64,000 nucleotides of DNA from the NCBI RefSeq assembly GCF_016127315.1, contig NZ_CP065997.1, positions 2,976,001-3,040,000 on the forward strand, in the 5' to 3' direction. The notes beneath the pieces are model-generated. The model was given only the letters and a program-made list of their open reading frames with translations, did no database searches and was not told where the DNA came from. This DNA is from Achromobacter deleyi (GTDB lineage Bacteria; Pseudomonadota; Gammaproteobacteria; Burkholderiales; Burkholderiaceae_B). Below, in pieces: positions 27,094-34,976 of this stretch; the first letter of the stretch is position 1, and the number at the start of each line of letters is the position of its first letter. The position numbers and the translations under genes are program-made.

Positions 27094-27435
27094 TCAGTCC
27101 TTGATACGGCTGCGCAACACGGCGCCGCTTTGCGCATCGACGCGCAGCTTCACGCGCTGGCCCTGCGGGTTGTCGGCCTTGACGTCGTAGCCGCGGTGAT
27201 GCTCCAGCTCGATCTCGGTGATGTTGCGGTAGCCCGCGGCGGTGAGCGTGTCGTAGATCTGGCGCACGGTCAGGATCTGCGCGGCGGGCGCGGCCTGGGC
27301 GGGGGCCGCGGCGGCCGGTGCGGCTGCGGCCGGCGCAGCGGCGGGCTGGGGCGCGGTCTGCGCCAGCGCGGCGGCGCCGGCGAGGGTGGCGGCGCCGATG
27401 GCCAGGGCGGACAGGGTCTTGCGGATCGGGTTCAT
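27094..27435 (-). CDS. Periplasmic PepSY-domain protein
   Basis: 113 residues: a signal peptide (1-26, ending AALAQ), an Ala/Pro-rich linker (27-52) and one PepSY domain (VRQIYDTLTAAGYRNITEIE, then KLRVDAQSGAVL). It is first in an operon with the ferric-reductase-like gene and divergent from a PepSY/two-component operon. The domain may sense or restrain partner activity in the periplasm; the exact role is unknown. Confidence 0.85.
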   Translation of the reverse strand: MNPIRKTLSALAIGAATLAGAAALAQTAPQPAAAPAAAAPAAAAPAQAAPAAQILTVRQIYDTLTAAGYRNITEIELEHHRGYDVKADNPQGQRVKLRVDAQSGAVLRSRIKD

Positions 27436-27501
27436 GCGGTTTTCTCCTGAGGGTCGAAGTCGGGCCGTGGATCGGCCATGACGTCATTATTCGGGGGGGC
27501 G

Positions 27502-27559
27502 CATGAACCCGTTCTGAAGCCGCCGTTCACCCGCCGTTCATGTTTGATCCGCTATAAAT
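27502..27559. promoter_or_regulatory. Divergent promoter region with response-regulator direct repeats
   Basis: CGTTCA-CCCGC-CGTTCA (27524-27540) is a direct repeat of the 6-5-6 form used by OmpR-family regulators; a related CGTTCT lies upstream. After 10-12 bases comes TATAAA (27553-27558), a good -10 for the plus-strand PepSY/regulator/kinase operon. GTTCATG (27536-27542) recurs inverted as CATGAAC (27502-27508), facing TAATGA (27489-27484) for the minus-strand operon. The layout suggests that one regulator controls both directions. Confidence 0.45.
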
Positions 27560-27632
27560 GAGACGCTTGTCTTCCCCTGTTTTTCCCCCGCGCGCCGGGT
27601 TACCCTGGTTGCGTTGCCCTCACGGAAACCCC

Positions 27633-27980
27633 ATGGCCGCACGTTCGCGCATCGCAATCTGGCTGACCGGCTGCGCGCTGGTCCTGGCGCTGGCCGCCGG
27701 GCCGGGCGCGGGCGTGGCCGATGAAAGCGACCACGAGCAGGCGCGCCAGGCGCTGCAGGCCGGCAAGGTGCTGCCCCTGCGTTCGGTGCTGGACATCGTC
27801 GAGCGCGATTTTCCCGGCCAGGTGGTGAAGGTCGAGTTCGAGGAAGACGACGGCGTGTTCCTGTACGAGATCCGCCTGCTGCAGCCCGGCGGCAGCCTGG
27901 TGAAGCTGAAGATCGACGCGCGCGACGGCACCGTGCTGGGCATGAAAGGCCGCGACATCCAATTCCGGAACCGACACTGA
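27633..27980 (+). CDS. Exported PepSY-domain protein
   Basis: 115 residues with a signal peptide (1-28) and one PepSY domain (QALQAGKVLPLRSVLDIVER, then VKLKIDARDGTVLGMKGRD). The start at 27633 gives a proper signal; an in-frame upstream ATG has no export signal. The stop overlaps the response regulator start (TGATG), so it is the first gene of a three-gene sensor operon. It may modulate the kinase in the periplasm. Confidence 0.87.
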   Translation: MAARSRIAIWLTGCALVLALAAGPGAGVADESDHEQARQALQAGKVLPLRSVLDIVERDFPGQVVKVEFEEDDGVFLYEIRLLQPGGSLVKLKIDARDGTVLGMKGRDIQFRNRH

Positions 27981-28642
27981 TGCGCATGCTTGTCGTCGAA
28001 GACGAACCGACCCTGGCCGCGCAACTGGCCGACGCCCTGCGCCACGCGGGCTACACCGTCGACACCGCGGCCGACGGCGCCAGCGCCCACTACATGGGCG
28101 AGGTCGAGACCTACGACGTGGTGGTGCTGGACCTGGGCCTGCCGGTGATGGACGGCCTGACCGTGCTCAAGCAATGGCGCGCCGCCGGGCGCGGCATGCC
28201 GGTGCTGATCCTGACCGCGCGCGCCAACTGGCACGAGAAGGTCGCCGGCATCGACGCCGGCGCCGACGACTATCTCACCAAGCCCTTCCACATGGAAGAG
28301 CTGCTGGCCCGCGTGCGCGCGCTGCTGCGCCGCCACAGCAGCCACGCCAGCGCGCAATGGCGCTGCGGTCCGCTGATGCTCGACACGCGGCTGGCCAGGG
28401 CCACCGTCGACGGCCTGCCGCTGAACCTGACCAGCCACGAATTCAAGGTGTTGGCGGTGCTGATGCAGCGCGCCGGCGAAGTGGTCTCGCGCGGCGAGTT
28501 GATCGAGCATATCTACGCGCAGGACCACGACCGCGATTCCAACACCATCGACGTGTTCATCGGCCGCCTGCGCAAGAAGCTGCCGCCCGACACCATCGAG
28601 ACCGTGCGCGGGCTCGGCTACCGGCTCGCCTGTCCCTCATGA
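27980..28642 (+). CDS. OmpR-family response regulator
   Basis: 220 residues. The receiver has acidic residues Glu7/Asp8, phospho-acceptor Asp51 (VVLDLGLP) and Lys101 (LTKPF). The C-terminal winged helix carries LTSHEFKVLAVLMQRAGEVV and RDSNTIDVFIGRLRKKL. It is close to the QseB/PmrA/FeuP group. The ATG overlaps the PepSY stop and the gene overlaps its kinase by 4 bp. It probably binds the 27524-27540 repeats. Confidence 0.94.
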   Translation: MRMLVVEDEPTLAAQLADALRHAGYTVDTAADGASAHYMGEVETYDVVVLDLGLPVMDGLTVLKQWRAAGRGMPVLILTARANWHEKVAGIDAGADDYLTKPFHMEELLARVRALLRRHSSHASAQWRCGPLMLDTRLARATVDGLPLNLTSHEFKVLAVLMQRAGEVVSRGELIEHIYAQDHDRDSNTIDVFIGRLRKKLPPDTIETVRGLGYRLACPS

Positions 28643-30030
28643 CCACGCCGCGCGCGCCGGGTTCGCTGCGCTGGCGCCTGCTGGCCGGCACGCTCGCCTG
28701 GATCGCGGTCACCGTCGTGCTGGCCGGCTGGGGCCTGGGCAGCCTGTTCCGCCAGCACATCACCGAACAACTGCGGGCCGAACTGGCGCTGCACATGAAC
28801 CAGCTGACCGCGGCGGTCAGCGTGGCGCCCGATGGCCGGCCGGCGGTGGCGTCGCCCCTGAGCGATCCGCGCCTGGAGCAGCCGCTGTCGGGGCTGTACT
28901 GGCAGATCGACCGCCTCGACGACAACGGCCGCGTGGCGGCCGCCGGCGTGGCGCGTTCGCGCTCGTTGTGGGACCAGGTGCTGGCCCTGCCCGCGGCCGA
29001 CAGCGCCGACGGCGTCTATGACATCGCCGGTCCGCAGGACCATCGCCTGAGCGCGCTGACGCGCCTGCTCAAGCCCGAGGACGCCGACACGGTGACGTTG
29101 CGCCTGATCGTGGCCGCCGACCGCGCGGTGCTGGCCGAACCGATCGAACGCTTCAACCACATGCTGCGGTTGTCGCTGGGCGCGCTGGCGGCCGGGCTGG
29201 TGGCGGCGGCGGTGGTGCAGGTGGCGATCGGGCTGCGGCCGCTGGGCCGGCTGCGGCGCCAGCTGGCCGCGCAGCAGGGCGGCAACAGCCTGCACATCGA
29301 CGGCCGCTTTCCCAGCGAAATCCAGCCGCTGGTGGACGACTTCAACCGCGTGCTGGCGGTCAACGCGGACATCGTGCAGCGCGCCCGCACGCAGGCCGGC
29401 AACCTGGCGCACGCCGTCAAGACGCCGCTCACCATCCTGGGCAACGCGGCCGCGCGCGAGGACGGCGCGTTCGCCCGCCTGGCGCGCGAGCAGGTGGCGA
29501 TGGCGCAGCGCCAGATCGACTATCACCTGGCGCGGGCGCGGGCCGCGGCGGCGTCGGGCACGGCCGGAGGGCGCACGCCCTTGCGCGCTCCGGTGCAGGC
29601 GCTGCTGCGGGTCATGCAGCGCCTGTACGCGGCGCGCGGGCTGGAGCTGGAGATAGCGGAATTCGCCGACGGCCTGGAATTCCGCGGCGAGGAGCAGGAC
29701 CTGCAGGAAATGGTGGGCAACCTGCTCGACAACGCCTGCAAATGGGCCACGCATCGCGTCCGCATCGGCGCGCGGGCATCGGCGCCGGACCGCCTGCAGA
29801 TCGTGATCGACGATGACGGCCCCGGCATCGGCGAGGACGAGCGCGAACGCATCTTCGAGCGTGGCGTGCGCATGGACGAGCAGCGGCCGGGGTCGGGCCT
29901 GGGCCTGGACATCGTGCGCGACCTGGCCGGCACCTATGGCGGCCAGGTCAGCGCCGCGCAGGCGCCGCTGGGCGGCCTGCGCGTGACGCTGACGCTGCCG
30001 GCGCTGCCGACCGCGACGGGTACGCGCTAG
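28639..30030 (+). CDS. Sensor histidine kinase
   Basis: 463 residues: a first membrane helix (about 13-35), a periplasmic region of roughly 140 residues, a second helix (about 175-198), HAMP-like linker, the phospho-acceptor box with His258 in NLAHAVKTPL, and an ATPase domain (DNACKWA for N, DDDGPGIGEDE for G1, GSGLGLDIV for G2). The ATG overlaps the regulator stop by 4 bp. The gene ends 4 bp inside the convergent stress-protein gene. The signal may be a metal or membrane stress, inferred from the PepSY and ferric reductase neighbours. Confidence 0.93.
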   Translation: MTTPRAPGSLRWRLLAGTLAWIAVTVVLAGWGLGSLFRQHITEQLRAELALHMNQLTAAVSVAPDGRPAVASPLSDPRLEQPLSGLYWQIDRLDDNGRVAAAGVARSRSLWDQVLALPAADSADGVYDIAGPQDHRLSALTRLLKPEDADTVTLRLIVAADRAVLAEPIERFNHMLRLSLGALAAGLVAAAVVQVAIGLRPLGRLRRQLAAQQGGNSLHIDGRFPSEIQPLVDDFNRVLAVNADIVQRARTQAGNLAHAVKTPLTILGNAAAREDGAFARLAREQVAMAQRQIDYHLARARAAAASGTAGGRTPLRAPVQALLRVMQRLYAARGLELEIAEFADGLEFRGEEQDLQEMVGNLLDNACKWATHRVRIGARASAPDRLQIVIDDDGPGIGEDERERIFERGVRMDEQRPGSGLGLDIVRDLAGTYGGQVSAAQAPLGGLRVTLTLPALPTATGTR

Positions 30031-30455
30031 CGCACCAGCGTCACCGGCACTTCCGCCAGTTGCACCACCTGGTTGGCGACCGAGCCGATCAGCATGCCGG
30101 CCAGTGCGCCATGGCCGCGCGTGCCCATGACGATACGCGCGCATTGATGCTGCTGCGCGTAGTTGGCGATCTCGACCGCGGCATTGCCGAATTCGACGTG
30201 GCTGGTGTAGTCGGTGCCGGTGACGTCGAGCAGCTTGCGTGCGTCGTCGGCGGCTTCCTGGCCTTCGCGCACGTAGTATTCGTCGATCATGTCCTGGGTG
30301 ACCAGCCGCGACAGGCCGGCGCGGCCTTGCGGCGGCGTCTGGATGTTGAGCAGGTGGATGCGCGCGGCGCGCGCACCCTGCGCCAGCTGGCGCGCGTGCA
30401 GCACGGCGCGGTTGGCGTTGTCGGAGCCGTCGACCGGCACGAGGATATGCAGCAT
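30027..30455 (-). CDS. Universal stress protein
   Basis: 142 residues of the UspA fold: ILVPVDGSDNANRAV at the N terminus and the ATP-binding block MGTRGHGALAGMLIGSVANQ near the C terminus. It is the second of two tandem USP genes (10-bp gap), so an operon is likely. Such proteins are usually induced under starvation, low oxygen or stress. Confidence 0.92.
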   Translation of the reverse strand: MLHILVPVDGSDNANRAVLHARQLAQGARAARIHLLNIQTPPQGRAGLSRLVTQDMIDEYYVREGQEAADDARKLLDVTGTDYTSHVEFGNAAVEIANYAQQHQCARIVMGTRGHGALAGMLIGSVANQVVQLAEVPVTLVR

Positions 30456-30465
30456 GGCGGCCTCC

Positions 30466-30891
30466 TTACTTGACCAGGGTGACGGGCAGGTCCGTCAGAT
30501 GCAGGACCTTGGTGGCCACCGAGCCCATGAACAGCGCGGCCACCGATCCCAGCCCGCGAGAGCCCATGAAGATCTCGTCGGCGTCGATCTCGCCGGCCAC
30601 GCGCACGATGGTGTCCGCCGTCGCGCCGGTCTCGACGCGCTGGCCGAACGGCACGCCGGCCTCGGCCAGCAGCGCGCTGGCTTCGCGCAGCGCGGCCTGG
30701 CCCTCTTCCTGGTGGTAGGCGTCAATGTCCGCCTGTGACAGGCCGCGGCCGATCTTGCCGGCCTGCAGCGGAATCTGCACCGTCAGCAGTTCGACCCGTT
30801 CGACCGGGTCGTAGTCGCGCGCCGCGAGCAATGCCCGCACGGCGTGCACGGCATGCTGCGAGCCATCCACGGGGATCAGAATGCGTTTCAT
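30466..30891 (-). CDS. Universal stress protein
   Basis: 141 residues: ILIPVDGSQHAVHAVRALL at the N terminus and the nucleotide loop MGSRGLGSVAALFMGSVATK near the C terminus. It is related to but clearly distinct from the neighbour at 30027. The start at 30891 is the ATG preceded by GGAGACG; a longer in-frame extension is not family sequence. The 189-bp gap to murI contains its promoter region. Confidence 0.92.
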   Translation of the reverse strand: MKRILIPVDGSQHAVHAVRALLAARDYDPVERVELLTVQIPLQAGKIGRGLSQADIDAYHQEEGQAALREASALLAEAGVPFGQRVETGATADTIVRVAGEIDADEIFMGSRGLGSVAALFMGSVATKVLHLTDLPVTLVK

Positions 30892-31080
30892 CGACGTCTC
30901 CTTGTTGTCCGCGAGCCGCGGCGAAGGGCCGCAGTATCTCCACTGTACGAAATTATTCCGCGCCTTGGGCGGCGGCGGGATGCGCGGAATCAAACGAAGC
31001 GGGATCGTCCGCGCGCAGCGGCGTGCGTCCCGCGCGGGGAGGGGCCGCTGACGCAGCGGCGGCATGGCCGGCAGGCTGCG

Positions 31081-31884
31081 TCAGCGCCAGCGCGCCGGGG
31101 TCTGCGCCGCCTCGGCCGGCAGGCCCAGCAGCAGGGCGGCCATGCGGCCCAGCGTGGCGGCGTCGCCGGTGGTTTCCAGCGACACCGAGCCGGCGCCGTC
31201 CGGCGCCAGCAGCCCGCGCTCCTGCAGTTGATGGCGCAGGCGGCGCGCCACCGGGCCGCCGGTTTCCAGCAGCGGCACGGACGCGCCCGCCGCGGCCTGG
31301 ATCGCGTCGTGCAGGAACGGGAAATGGGTGCAGCCCAGCACCAGCGCGTCGGCGCCCTGCGCCAGCAGTTCGCGCACCGGCGCCGCCACCACGCGGGCGG
31401 CGGCGGGGCCGTCGATCTCGCCGCGCTCGACCTGCAGCACCCATTCGGGGCACGGCCGGAACAGGATGCGGATCTCGGGCGCCTCGCGCTGCACCAGCGC
31501 CGCGAACTTGGGGCTGGCCAGCGTGCCGGTGGTGGCGAAGACGCCGACCACGCCGCTGCGCGTCAGGTGCGCGGCCGGCTTGATGGCCGGCTCCACGCCG
31601 ATGATGACCAGGTCGGGATGGCGGGCGCGCAGCAGCGCGATGGCGGCGGCGGTGGCGGTGTTGCAGGCCACCACCATGGCCTTGGCCTGGCGCGACACGA
31701 AATAGTCGGCGATGGCCAGCGCCCGCTGCTGCACGGTTTCCTGCGTCTTCTCGCCGTAGGGCACGTGGGCGGAATCCGCCAGGTACAGCAGGTGTTCCCG
31801 CGGCAGCGTGTCGCGGATGGCGCGCAGCACGCTCAGTCCGCCGACGCCGGAGTCGTATACGCCTATGGGGTGGGGGGCATGCAT
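31081..31884 (-). CDS. murI: Glutamate racemase
   Basis: Makes D-glutamate for peptidoglycan. It has 267 residues with the two catalytic cysteines (VVACNTATA and LVLGCTHFPFL) and the N-terminal IGVYDSGVGGLSVLRAI block with its conserved Asp. I chose ATG 31884, which places the family start 5 residues in; an in-frame start further out adds 19 unlikely residues. It stands alone between a LysR gene and the stress proteins. Confidence 0.95.
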   Translation of the reverse strand: MHAPHPIGVYDSGVGGLSVLRAIRDTLPREHLLYLADSAHVPYGEKTQETVQQRALAIADYFVSRQAKAMVVACNTATAAAIALLRARHPDLVIIGVEPAIKPAAHLTRSGVVGVFATTGTLASPKFAALVQREAPEIRILFRPCPEWVLQVERGEIDGPAAARVVAAPVRELLAQGADALVLGCTHFPFLHDAIQAAAGASVPLLETGGPVARRLRHQLQERGLLAPDGAGSVSLETTGDAATLGRMAALLLGLPAEAAQTPARWR

Positions 31885-31965
31885 GGGAGAGCAGCGAGAG
31901 CCAGGATGGCGTCCAGTGTAGCGCCCGGGGCCTGTCCACACCGCTTCTTTCCGTGTGGGCAGACC

Positions 31966-32892
31966 CTAGTCTTGCGGTGTCTCGCGATGCGCGCGCACTT
32001 CCTCGATCAGCCGGCGGGTCGCGCCCGACAGCGGCGCGTCGCGCCAGATCAGGGTGAGCGGCGCGCGCAGTTCCACCGGGCCGCTGACGTTGACGTACAC
32101 CACGCCCTCGATGTTGACCCGGCGCAGCGAGGCCGGCACCAGCGACACGCCCAGGCCCGCCGCCACCAGGCTCAATGTGGACAGCACGCGCGGCGCCTCC
32201 TGCGCCACCCGCGGGCTGAAGCCGGCGGCGCGGCAGCCCGAGATGATGGCGTCGTACAGGCCGGGGCCGCTGTGGCGGCGGTACAGGATCAGCGATTCCT
32301 CGGCCAGCTCCGACAGCGCGATGCGCTTGCGGCTGCGCCCCTTGACCATCGGATGGTCGGCGGGAAAGGCGGCCAGCATGGTTTCCTCCAGCACGCTTTC
32401 GACCGCCACGCCGCGGTCGGCGCCGTGCGCGCCGCGGATGAAGGCGACGTCGACCCGGCCGGCGCGCACGTCCTCCATCAGTTCGCCGGTGCTGCTTTCC
32501 TCCAGCACCAGGCGCACCTGCGGCGCGCTTTCGCGAAAGCGCCGGATCACGGACGGCACGAACGGGTGGAAGGCGGCCGAGCCGGTGAAGCCGACCGTCA
32601 GCCGGCCGGCCTCGCCCAGCGACACCCGCCGCACGCCGTCGACCGCCTGGTCGACCAGCGCCAGAATGCCGCGGGCATCGGCCAGCAGCGCCCGGCCGCT
32701 TTCGGTCAGCTCCATGCCGCGCGGCAGCCGGTGGAACAGCGTGACGCCCAGCTCCTGTTCCAGCACGCGGATCTGCTGGCTGAGTGGGGGCTGGCGGATG
32801 CCCAGCCGGGCGGCCGCCTTGGTCAGGTGGGATTCCTCGGCCACCGCCAGGAAATAGCGCAACAACCGCAGATCGACGGATGCCATATGCAT
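31966..32892 (-). CDS. LysR-family transcriptional regulator
   Basis: 308 residues: HTH (YFLAVAEESHLTKAAARLGI, then RQPPLSQQIRVLEQELGVTLF) and a ligand domain of the CbnR/BenM type. It is divergent from the two-gene chromate transporter over 126 bp, including an AT-rich stretch at 32890-32935 with T-N11-A patterns, so it is the probable regulator of those genes. ATG at 32886 is an equally possible start, two residues shorter. Confidence 0.92.
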   Translation of the reverse strand: MHMASVDLRLLRYFLAVAEESHLTKAAARLGIRQPPLSQQIRVLEQELGVTLFHRLPRGMELTESGRALLADARGILALVDQAVDGVRRVSLGEAGRLTVGFTGSAAFHPFVPSVIRRFRESAPQVRLVLEESSTGELMEDVRAGRVDVAFIRGAHGADRGVAVESVLEETMLAAFPADHPMVKGRSRKRIALSELAEESLILYRRHSGPGLYDAIISGCRAAGFSPRVAQEAPRVLSTLSLVAAGLGVSLVPASLRRVNIEGVVYVNVSGPVELRAPLTLIWRDAPLSGATRRLIEEVRAHRETPQD

Positions 32893-33018
32893 TGAATATG
32901 AATGTTTAACCAGTCATATATTAGACATTATCTTGGCCCCGGAGTAGGCTGCGAGCTATTCCTTCACTCCCGGCGCCGCGGCGCCGGCGCTTCGCGGACC
33001 GGCCACGGCCACACGACA

Positions 33019-33597
33019 ATGAACGCAGCAGCACCTGATTCCCCCGACGCCGCCACGCGGCCGCCGCCCACCTGCGGGCAACTGTTCTACGGATTCCTCA
33101 TGCTTGGCCTGACCGCCTTCGGCGGCGCGCTGCCGCTGGCGCGCCGCATGGTGGTCGAAAAGCACCGCTGGCTGTCCGGGGCCGAATTCACCGACCTGCT
33201 GGGGCTGTGCCAGTTCCTGCCGGGCGGCAACATCATCAACCTGTCGGTGGCGCTGGGCATGAAGTTCCGCGGCCCGCGCGGCGCCTTCGCGGCGCTGATG
33301 GGCCTGATCCTGGCGCCCTCGGCCATCGTGGTGCTGCTGGGCATGGTCTACGACCGTTTCCAGAACGATCCGCACATCCAGCATCTGTTCGCCGGCCTGG
33401 CGGCCGCGGCGGCGGGGCTGCTGATCTCGATGGCGGTCAAGATCGGCGTGCCGGTGCTCAAGCGCCGCGACTGGCTGGCCGGCGCGGTGGCCACCGCCTG
33501 TTTCATCGCCATCGCGGTGCTGCGCATTCCGCTGCTGCCGACCATGGCGGTGCTCACGCCCCTGAGCATCCTGCTGGTCTGGAGGCAACGTCGATGA
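33019..33597 (+). CDS. chrA: Chromate transporter, first half (short-chain CHR family)
   Basis: 192 residues with about six hydrophobic segments. It has the family block GLTAFGGALPLARRMVVEKH near the N terminus and GLCQFLPGGNIINLSVALG. Short-chain CHR transporters work as pairs of two different proteins, and the next gene overlaps by 4 bp. It should export chromate or move a related oxyanion. The start ATG at 33019 lies after a proline/alanine-rich leader-free start; the upstream frame is not family sequence. Confidence 0.9.
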   Translation: MNAAAPDSPDAATRPPPTCGQLFYGFLMLGLTAFGGALPLARRMVVEKHRWLSGAEFTDLLGLCQFLPGGNIINLSVALGMKFRGPRGAFAALMGLILAPSAIVVLLGMVYDRFQNDPHIQHLFAGLAAAAAGLLISMAVKIGVPVLKRRDWLAGAVATACFIAIAVLRIPLLPTMAVLTPLSILLVWRQRR

Positions 33598-34118
33598 TCC
33601 AGACCCTGATCGCCCTCGCCATCATCTTTTCACAGCTGTCGGTGCTGGCCTTCGGCGGCGGCAACACCATCCTGCCCGAGATGCAGCGCCAGGTCGTGGA
33701 GGTGCACGGCTGGATGACGGCCGCCGATTTCTCCGCGCTGTTCGCCCTGGGGCAGGCGGCGCCGGGCCCCAACCTGATGGTGGTCACGCTGGTCGGCTGG
33801 CACGTGGCCGGCTGGGCCGGCATGCTGGTCACCACGCTGGCCAAGTTCGGGCCGTCCTCGATCATCACCATCATCGCCCTGGGGCTGTGGGAACGCTTCA
33901 AGGACCGCCCGTGGCGCGGCGTGATCCAGGCCGGCATCTTCCCGATGACGGTGGGGCTGGTGGCCGCCAGCGCCGCGCTGATCACCGAGGCCTCGGTCCA
34001 CTCCTGGCTGCTGGGCTCCATCACCGCGGTGGTGGCGCTGCTGGGCAGCGCGACGCGGATCCACCCGCTATGGCTGCTGTTCGGCGGCGCGCTGGTGGGA
34101 TTGCTCGCGATCGGTTAG
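33594..34118 (+). CDS. Chromate transporter, second half (short-chain CHR family)
   Basis: 174 residues, the partner of the preceding gene (ATGA overlap). It has the equivalent CHR block SVLAFGGGNTILPEMQRQVV and FALGQAAPGPNLMVVTLVGW, with hydrophobic helices throughout. The two halves are expected to sit in opposite membrane orientation. The LysR gene at 31966 is the likely regulator. Confidence 0.9.
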   Translation: MIQTLIALAIIFSQLSVLAFGGGNTILPEMQRQVVEVHGWMTAADFSALFALGQAAPGPNLMVVTLVGWHVAGWAGMLVTTLAKFGPSSIITIIALGLWERFKDRPWRGVIQAGIFPMTVGLVAASAALITEASVHSWLLGSITAVVALLGSATRIHPLWLLFGGALVGLLAIG

Positions 34119-34151
34119 CGTTGAGGCTCTTGCCACGCGTGGGAGCCCGTC

Positions 34152-34841
34152 ATGACGCTGCCGGTCAAGGATCCGGATACCGACTCGACCCAGGCCGGCG
34201 TCGCGCCGCTGCCGTTTTTCCATGCGCACCGGCGCCTGGTGCTATGCGGGCTGCTGTTCGTCGCGGTGGCGGTGGGATTGTGGCGCGCCGGCCTGGCGCC
34301 GAGCCGGGCCGGCCTGCTGGGCTTCGACCTGGCCGCGCTGGTGTTCCTGCTGCTGACCGGCGCGGCCTTCGGCAAGGCGACGCCCGCCACCATGCGGGTG
34401 CGGGCGCAGCAGGTCGACGTTGGCCGCAGCGCCGTGCTCTGGAGCAGCGTGCTGCTGTCGTGCCTGGTGATGCTGGCGCTATGGACCGAAATGCGCGCCG
34501 CCGGTGGCGCCGAGGGCGTGACCGACCTGATCGCGGCGGCCGCCAGCATCGTGCTGTCGTGGCTCTACATGAACATGATCTTCGCGCTGCACTATGCGCA
34601 TGGCTATTACAGCCATCGCAACGGCATGCACAAGGGCCTGGACTTCCCGGGCAAGGAAGATCCCGACTACTGGGACTTCGCCTACTTTTCGCTGGTGCTG
34701 GGCATGACGTTCCAGGTGTCCGACGTGCAGATCGTCAGCCGCCGGCTGCGGCGCACGGCGCTGATGCACAGCGTCATCGCCTTCTTCTTCAACGTCTTCA
34801 TCATCGCCATCAGCGTCAACGTGGCGGCGGGACGGGCATGA
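34152..34841 (+). CDS. DUF1345 membrane protein
   Basis: 229 residues with about five membrane helices and the family block [18 protein letters not shown], then [20 protein letters not shown] and [15 protein letters not shown]. This is typical DUF1345, of unknown function. It follows the chromate transporter by 33 bp and ends directly at a strong terminator, so it may be in that operon. Confidence 0.9.
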   Translation: MTLPVKDPDTDSTQAGVAPLPFFHAHRRLVLCGLLFVAVAVGLWRAGLAPSRAGLLGFDLAALVFLLLTGAAFGKATPATMRVRAQQVDVGRSAVLWSSVLLSCLVMLALWTEMRAAGGAEGVTDLIAAAASIVLSWLYMNMIFALHYAHGYYSHRNGMHKGLDFPGKEDPDYWDFAYFSLVLGMTFQVSDVQIVSRRLRRTALMHSVIAFFFNVFIIAISVNVAAGRA

Positions 34842-34873
34842 AAAAGCCCGGCCGCGGGGCCGGGCTTTTTTTT
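34841..34873 (+). terminator. Intrinsic terminator after DUF1345
   Basis: AAAAAGCCCGGCC-GCGG-GGCCGGGCTTTTTTTT: a strong GC stem flanked by A and T runs, starting at the stop codon of the DUF1345 gene. It would act in both directions, ending the chromate/DUF1345 operon and also reading from the methyltransferase side. Confidence 0.88.
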
Positions 34874-34875
34874 GC

Positions 34876-34955
34876 CGCCGGGCCGCCCCAAGGCAAAAAC
34901 GCCCCCTCGGGGGGCAGCGACTCGCGTAGCGGCGGAGCGTGGGGGCCTTTCTTCC
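34876..34955 (-). repeat. Intergenic repeat of a type common in Burkholderiales, with terminator-like stem
   Basis: On the minus strand, just past the methyltransferase stop, the sequence reads GGCCCCCACGCTCCGCCGCT, then a GCCCCCCGAGGGGGC stem with GTTTTTG, and CCTTGGGGCGGCC. I recognise this motif as one often seen between genes in Bordetella, Achromobacter and Comamonadaceae; this is memory of pattern, not a search. The stem plus T run can end transcription of the methyltransferase gene. Confidence 0.5.
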
Positions 34956-34976
34956 AAGAGGACAGGCCGATCGCGC

